Shown here: one piece after another, positions 63,744 through 64,000 of the stretch
Position numbering within the stretch: position 1 is the first letter of the stretch
Layout of the letters: every line of letters begins with the position of its first letter
Assembly (NCBI GenBank): GCA_963970005.1
Contig: CAXAMN010021584.1
Coordinates: 1,883,558 to 1,947,557, forward strand
Length of the DNA: 64,000 bases
Direction: 5' to 3'
From: Durusdinium trenchii
Lineage: Eukaryota; Sar; Dinophyceae; Suessiales; Symbiodiniaceae
Notes under the pieces: generated by a model
Told to the model about the DNA's origin: nothing
Databases searched by the model: none
Seen by the model: only the letters and a program-made list of their open reading frames with translations
Position numbers and translations under genes: made by a program

Positions 63744-64000
63744 CGCCAAGCTCTACCGCTCTGCTGCTCCGCTGCCGCTCCGCCGCCCAGCGGGATCTCC
63801 CCGCCTCGACGCCCAAGCCTTGGAAGCCATCTTCCAGGCCCCACAAGATCCGTGCCGTTGGTTGGTCCATGGACCAGTGGTTCCTGGCAGAATTCGAGGC
63901 GAATCGAAGGGGCAGGAAGCCTGAAATGCGATAACACGGAATGAAGCGTCAACTCAACGAAAGTCAACCAGAAACGCATAGACTTATGTCATGTAGTCTT

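Larger units (their letters stand above)
61639..64000. other. Non-coding stretch to the right edge
   Basis: A GC-rich island at 62560-62720 is open in two plus-strand frames. A second one at 63745-63900 follows an AT tract. No recognisable product. The inverted-repeat unit at 62888-62997 and the AT tract at 63714-63743 are listed separately. Confidence 0.45.

Overview
The window looks like nuclear DNA of a dinoflagellate, most likely a member of the Symbiodiniaceae. The reasons are very low gene density, two Ty1/copia-type retrotransposons with an unusual methyltransferase-like segment between protease and integrase, a dispersed 21-bp minisatellite of a kind I associate with Symbiodinium-type genomes, and an intronless ankyrin-repeat gene on an otherwise gene-poor background. 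The genus is an inference. The window has two runs of N (16425-16524 and 40192-40591), both touching the 21-bp minisatellite, so it is a scaffold with assembly gaps in repeats.

Layout. 1-23.7 kb: non-coding DNA with minisatellites, a dispersed CTACTAG-rich repeat, microsatellites, a nested inverted repeat at 7919-8045 and scattered GC-rich islands that may be exons of unrecognised genes. 23771-32133: retrotransposon 1 (8353 bp, identical 134-bp LTRs, target duplication GAAAT). Its Gag is followed by a pol region broken into frames that each step by net -1. 32-48 kb: more non-coding DNA with a 164-bp and a 255-bp direct duplication and several minisatellites. 48474-49487 (minus strand): the only confident host gene, a 337-aa protein with eight ankyrin repeats. 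49.5-53.7 kb: non-coding DNA with a recurring CTATAGAAT motif. 53731-61638: retrotransposon 2 (7898 bp, identical 176-bp LTRs, target duplication ACTCC). It has one uninterrupted 2455-codon Gag-Pol frame with all catalytic residues seen and a C-terminal extension carrying a zinc-type motif and a membrane segment. 61.6-64 kb: non-coding DNA with a small terminal-inverted-repeat candidate.

How the parts work together. Each retroelement is a self-contained copy-and-paste unit: LTRs for transcription and integration, a tRNA-complementary primer site, Gag to form the particle, protease to mature it, reverse transcriptase/RNase H to make cDNA, and integrase to insert it. Element 2 looks able to move. 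Element 1 has identical LTRs, as a recent insertion would, but a broken pol, so it was mobilised in trans, or uses frameshifting, or carries sequence errors. The most interesting signals are the PPC-motif methyltransferase-like domain present in both otherwise different elements, the post-RNase H extension of element 2, and the non-canonical TCT...AGA LTR ends of element 2 flanked by an exact target-site duplication.
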